6,673 bases of DNA from Trueperaceae bacterium. GTDB taxonomy: Bacteria > Deinococcota > Deinococci > Deinococcales > Trueperaceae. The stretch is from positions 1-6,673 of the forward strand of contig SKSV01000030.1 of assembly GCA_007122815.1 (NCBI GenBank), read 5' to 3'. Positions 4,147 to 6,673 of this stretch are shown here, piece by piece. The stretch's first letter is position 1, and each line of letters opens with the position of its first letter. The notes beneath the pieces are model-generated. The model was not told the DNA's origin. It worked only from the letters and a program-made list of their open reading frames with translations, and made no database searches. A program made the position numbers and the translations under genes.

Positions 4147-5738
4147 ACCTCGACTACAGCTGCCCGTACCCTTCCCAGAGGATGCCCGTGCTGGCGCGCA
4201 ACGTCGTCGCGACCTCCCAACCGCTCGCCGCCCAGGCCGGACTGCGCGCTCTGCAGCTCGGCGGCAACGCGGTGGACGCGGCCATCAGCACCGCGGCTGC
4301 GCTCACGGTGGTGGAGCCGACGAGCAACGGTCTCGGCTCCGATGCTTTCGCGCTGGTCTGGGACGGCGAGCGGCTTCACGCTCTGAACGGTTCTGGGAGG
4401 AGCCCCATGGCCATGGGGCCCGAGCGCTTCGCCGGTTCCGATGCCATGCCGCGCGAGGGCTGGGACAGCGTCACCGTGCCAGGCGCCGTCTCGGCCTGGG
4501 TCGCCCTCCACGAGCGCTTCGCGGCGCTCCCGCTGGAGACCCTCCTCGAGCCCGCGGTGCGCTACGCGGAGCAGGGCTTCGCGGTGTCACCGGTCATCGC
4601 TCACGCCTGGGAGCGGAGCCGCGCGCGCTTCGCGCGCCGCCCCGACTGGTCCAGCGCCTTCACCCCCCACGGGCGCGCACCACGGCCCGGGGAGACCTGG
4701 CGCTTCCCCGAACAGGCGCGCTCGCTCGAGCTCATCGCGCGCACGCGCGGAGAGGCCTTCTACCGCGGTCAGCTCGCCGACGCGATGGTCTCTCACGCTC
4801 GCGATGAGGGCGGCCTGCTCGAGCACGCCGACCTCGACGCCCACCGAGCAGATTGGGTCGAGCCGCTCGCGGCCGACTACCACGGGCACGAGCTCCACGA
4901 GTTACCGCCGAACGGACAAGGGTTGGCCGCGCTCATCGCGCTCGGCATCCTCCGGCACCGAGCCGACCTCGCCGACCACGCGCTCGACTCAGCGCCCTGG
5001 CTGCACCTGCAGATCGAGGCGATCAAGCTCGCCCTCGCCGACGCGGAACGCTGGGTCGCCGACCCCACGTTCATGCTCGAGGTGAGCCCTGAGGCCCTGC
5101 TCGACGACGGCTACCTGGCCGAGCGGGCCGCGCTGATCGATCCCCGGAGCGCCGGCGACCCCGGGCACGGCCGCCCGCAGCGCGGCGGAACCGTGTACCT
5201 GAGCTGCGCCGACGAGAGCGGGCGGATGGTCAGCTTCATCCAGTCGAACTACGTCGGCTTCGGCTCTGGTGTCGTGGTGCCGGGTACCGGGATCGCCATG
5301 CAGAACCGCGGCTCCGGCTTCGTGCTGGAACCCGGGCACCCCAACCGCGTGGCCGGCGGTAAGCGTCCGTTCCACACGATCATCCCGGCGTTCCTGAGCG
5401 AGGCGGGTGTTCCGCGCTGCAGCTTCGGCGTGATGGGCGGGCCCATGCAGGCACAGGGTCACGTGCAGATGACTTTGCGGCTCGTCGATCACCGTCAGAA
5501 CCCCCAGTCCGCCTCCGACGCGCCGCGCTGGCGGGTCGCCGGAGGACGCCGGTTGGCGCTCGAGCCTAGCGTGCCCGCTGCCACCCTCCAGGCGCTCGCC
5601 AGCCTCGGCCACGACGTCCAGGTCACGGCCCCTGACGAGAGCTTCTCGTTCGGCGGCGCGCAGCTGATCTGGCGAGAGGACGACGTCTACGTCGCGGGGT
5701 CAGACCATCGCAAGGACGGTCAAGCGGTAGGGTACTGA
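4143..5738 (+). CDS. Gamma-glutamyltransferase-family Ntn hydrolase (YwrD/HpxW-like)
   Basis: A 531-residue proenzyme of the GGT family, which cleaves itself before a threonine to make two subunits. The likely nucleophile is T350 in GGTVYLS, giving a large subunit of 349 and a small one of 182 residues. Other family marks are NAVDAAI near the N-terminus, R86 in NGSGRSP (position of the substrate-carboxylate arginine), VPGAVSAW, QSNYVGFGSG and PGTGIAMQNRG, K407-R-P-F-H-T, and G432-G433 before PMQAQGH. There is no signal peptide, so it is cytoplasmic, unlike classical periplasmic GGT. The PFHTIIP and QSNYVGFGSG versions belong to the YwrD/oxamate amidohydrolase (HpxW)-like branch, so the substrate may be gamma-glutamyl compounds, oxamate or another amide. 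The ATG at 4143 has AGGAGG 10 nt upstream and overlaps the preceding stop. No hpx genes are adjacent. Confidence 0.93.
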   Translation: MNLDYSCPYPSQRMPVLARNVVATSQPLAAQAGLRALQLGGNAVDAAISTAAALTVVEPTSNGLGSDAFALVWDGERLHALNGSGRSPMAMGPERFAGSDAMPREGWDSVTVPGAVSAWVALHERFAALPLETLLEPAVRYAEQGFAVSPVIAHAWERSRARFARRPDWSSAFTPHGRAPRPGETWRFPEQARSLELIARTRGEAFYRGQLADAMVSHARDEGGLLEHADLDAHRADWVEPLAADYHGHELHELPPNGQGLAALIALGILRHRADLADHALDSAPWLHLQIEAIKLALADAERWVADPTFMLEVSPEALLDDGYLAERAALIDPRSAGDPGHGRPQRGGTVYLSCADESGRMVSFIQSNYVGFGSGVVVPGTGIAMQNRGSGFVLEPGHPNRVAGGKRPFHTIIPAFLSEAGVPRCSFGVMGGPMQAQGHVQMTLRLVDHRQNPQSASDAPRWRVAGGRRLALEPSVPAATLQALASLGHDVQVTAPDESFSFGGAQLIWREDDVYVAGSDHRKDGQAVGY

Positions 5739-5751
5739 GGTGGCGCGCCCG

Positions 5752-5767
5752 CGGCCCAAGAGGGCCG
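5752..5767 (+). other. Short GC hairpin between GGT and FKBP genes
   Basis: CGGCCC and GGGCCG pair perfectly over 6 bp around an AAGA loop, 13 bp after the GGT stop and 31 bp before the FKBP Shine-Dalgarno. No U-tract follows. It could weaken readthrough or stabilise the upstream message, but a 6-bp GC stem is easily found by chance in DNA this rich in G and C. Confidence 0.3.
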
Positions 5768-5810
5768 TCGGTCCGAGAACGGATCGCGCGCGTCGGGAAG
5801 GAGGTCGCCC

Positions 5811-6239
5811 ATGGCAACCGCCAACGACGGCGACACCGTCCAAGTGCACTACACCGGCCGCCTTGACGACGGCACGGTGTTCGACAGCTCCGAGGGGCGT
5901 GACCCGCTCTCGTTCAAGGTCGGAGCAGGTCAAGTGGTCCCCGGCTTCGAGGAGGCCGTCACGGGCATGCAGGTGGGTGACAGCAAGACCGTGCGCATCC
6001 CCCCTGGTGATGCCTACGGGGAGCGCCGTGACGAGCTGTTGCTCGACGTCCCGAGCGAGCAGCTCCCCGAGGGGCTCGAGCCCGAGGTTGGCATGGAGCT
6101 GGGGCTCCGCGGCCAGGACGGTCAGACGACGCCCGTTCGCGTCGCAGCCGTCAAGGAGGAGGCGGTCACCCTGGACGCCAACCACCCGCTGGCGGGGGAG
6201 CCGCTCACCTTCGACGTGAAGCTCGTAGACGTCACCTGA
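5811..6239 (+). CDS. SlyD-type FKBP peptidyl-prolyl cis-trans isomerase
   Basis: A 142-residue cytoplasmic folding factor that speeds cis-trans isomerisation at proline and acts as a chaperone. The FKBP core is split: residues 1-70 (VHYTG 12-16, GTVFDSS 21-27, GAGQVVPGFEEAV 38-50, DAYG 67-70) and about 122-142 (DANHPLAGEPLTFDV, very conserved in the SlyD group). Between them, about 71-121, lies the insert-in-flap chaperone domain (DELLLDVPSEQLPEGLEPEVGM...). The protein ends right after the core (KLVDVT), without the metal-binding His/Cys-rich tail of E. coli SlyD, so nickel handling is not expected. The ATG at 5811 follows a perfect AAGGAGGT (5798-5805). It lies 72 nt after the GGT stop and may be cotranscribed, or have its own promoter, which I cannot see. 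Class is secure; slyD versus slpA-like naming is not. Confidence 0.95.
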   Translation: MATANDGDTVQVHYTGRLDDGTVFDSSEGRDPLSFKVGAGQVVPGFEEAVTGMQVGDSKTVRIPPGDAYGERRDELLLDVPSEQLPEGLEPEVGMELGLRGQDGQTTPVRVAAVKEEAVTLDANHPLAGEPLTFDVKLVDVT

Positions 6240-6251
6240 TCCTGGGTCGGG

Positions 6252-6270
6252 GCTGCCGCAAACCGGCAGC
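6252..6270 (+). terminator. Hairpin downstream of the FKBP gene
   Basis: GCTGCCG and CGGCAGC (6252-6258, 6264-6270) pair perfectly over 7 bp around a CAAAC loop, 12 bp after the FKBP stop. There is no U-tract (GCCACACAG follows), so it is only a terminator-like or 3'-end stabilising structure. Its place in a convergent spacer supports an end-of-transcript role. Confidence 0.45.
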
Positions 6271-6320
6271 GCCACACAGATGCCAAGGCCGAGCCGCGGC
6301 CGCCCGTCGCCCACCGAGGC

Positions 6321-6347
6321 GAACGGCGCGAGCGCGGCTCGCCGTTC
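6321..6347 (-). terminator. Bulged hairpin at the mreB stop codon
   Basis: Bases 6321-6327 pair with 6341-6347 (GAACGGC/GCCGTTC). After a 2-nt bulge (6328-6329), 6330-6333 pair with 6337-6340 (GAGC/GCTC) around a 3-nt loop. In the minus-strand transcript this folds over and just past the mreB TGA (6348-6346). No U-tract follows. It may mark the mreB 3' end. Overlap with the stop codon means terminating ribosomes would disturb it. Confidence 0.4.
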
Positions 6348-6673
6348 AGTAGGTGTCGTACTTGTTGCGCGCGTCCTGCAGGAGGTGAGCCATGTCGAGC
6401 GCCTTCGAGGTGCCGATCACCACGCAGTCGACCGGATCGTCGGCGAGGGCCACCGGGATGCTCGTGATGCGCTGCAGGAAGAGATCCAAGGCGCGCAGCT
6501 GGGAACCGCCTCCGATCAGCACGATGCCGCGCTCGATCACGTCGGAGATCAGCTCGGGCGGCGCCTGCTCGAGCACCTTGCGGACGCCCACGGCGATCTT
6601 GTCGAGGGAGTCGCGCAGCGCGGAGACCACGTCCTCGGTGGAGACCACGACCGTCTTGGGCATGCCGTCGATG
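6346..6673 (-). CDS. mreB: Rod-shape protein MreB, C-terminal end (runs off the right edge)
   Basis: The last 108 residues of a protein that enters from the right edge, starting IDGMPKTVVVSTEDV and ending ARNKYDTY before TGA. This is the C-terminal part of MreB, the bacterial actin homologue that polymerises with ATP on the inner membrane and guides lateral cell-wall synthesis. The order GMPKTVVVS, VRKVLEQAPPELISDVIERGIVLIGGGSQLRALD, DPVDCVVIGTSKALD matches MreB subdomain IIA and its end. IGGGSQLR is the conserved glycine-rich adenosine-contact motif of the actin fold. An internal ATG at 6663 is not the start, since coding continues upstream to the window edge. MreB is normally about 340 residues, so roughly two thirds of the gene lies outside, where mreC would lie downstream in many genomes. 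Here the next gene downstream is the convergent FKBP gene, so mreC does not follow mreB. Confidence 0.93.
   Translation of the reverse strand, partial: IDGMPKTVVVSTEDVVSALRDSLDKIAVGVRKVLEQAPPELISDVIERGIVLIGGGSQLRALDLFLQRITSIPVALADDPVDCVVIGTSKALDMAHLLQDARNKYDTY

Noticed and set aside
5739..5810. Separate promoter for the FKBP gene
   Set aside because: I saw no credible -35/-10 pair or TANNNT box in this GC-rich 72-bp spacer. Readthrough from GGT is as likely.
1..6673. Mobile element, CRISPR, phage, toxin-antitoxin or RNA gene
   Set aside because: No transposase or integrase motifs, terminal inverted repeats, regularly spaced repeats, or tRNA/rRNA-like segments were seen, and base composition looks even across the genes.

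Overview
The window is GC-rich bacterial chromosomal DNA. It carries eight real protein genes, two of them cut by the window edges, and no RNA gene, insertion sequence, CRISPR array or phage gene that I can see. Three traits point to a deeply branching high-GC bacterium, most plausibly Deinococcota (Deinococcus/Truepera-like). First, three genes have a TANNNT -10 box 6-7 nt before the start codon and no Shine-Dalgarno, which suggests leaderless transcripts. Second, the hsp20 promoter carries a HAIR-like (HspR) operator. Third, a NorM-type MATE gene, a cytoplasmic GGT-family gene and mreB lie together. Actinobacteria share the first two traits, so the assignment is an inference at moderate to low confidence.

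Layout, left to right. (1) 1-266, minus: N-terminal part of an unrecognised membrane protein that leaves the window on the left. (2) 267-464: divergent regulatory region with a leaderless-type -10 and a perfect inverted repeat for the leftward gene, and a near-consensus -35/-10 promoter overlapped by a HAIR-like site for hsp20. (3) 465-911, plus: small heat-shock protein. (4) 912-1044: convergent spacer with a strong 14-bp GAAA-loop hairpin and a 16-bp tandem duplication. (5) 1045-2148, minus: membrane-anchored ankyrin-repeat plus M23 metallopeptidase fusion. (6) 2149-2187: a 39-bp divergent promoter region that leaves no room for leaders. (7) 2188-6239, plus: a compact cluster of MATE exporter, 44-residue membrane peptide, four-helix membrane protein and GGT-family N-terminal-nucleophile hydrolase. 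The genes abut or overlap (16-nt gap, CTGA-type junction, ATGA overlap). After a 72-nt gap follows a SlyD-type FKBP peptidyl-prolyl isomerase. (8) 6240-6345: convergent spacer with two hairpins. (9) 6346-6673, minus: C-terminal end of MreB.

The genes do not form one obvious pathway. Hsp20 and the FKBP are protein-quality-control factors. The M23 protein and MreB belong to cell-wall remodelling and shape. MATE, two small membrane proteins and the GGT-like hydrolase look like one transcription unit, possibly linking export with amide or gamma-glutamyl metabolism, but that link is inference from order only. All eight genes whose stop lies in the window except the left-edge one (seven complete genes and mreB) end in TGA.

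I found no clear evidence of a dramatic new system. The best leads are the ankyrin-M23 fusion, the HAIR-like operator embedded in the hsp20 -35 box, the leaderless divergent promoter pair, and the small-membrane-protein pair with a non-standard start codon.
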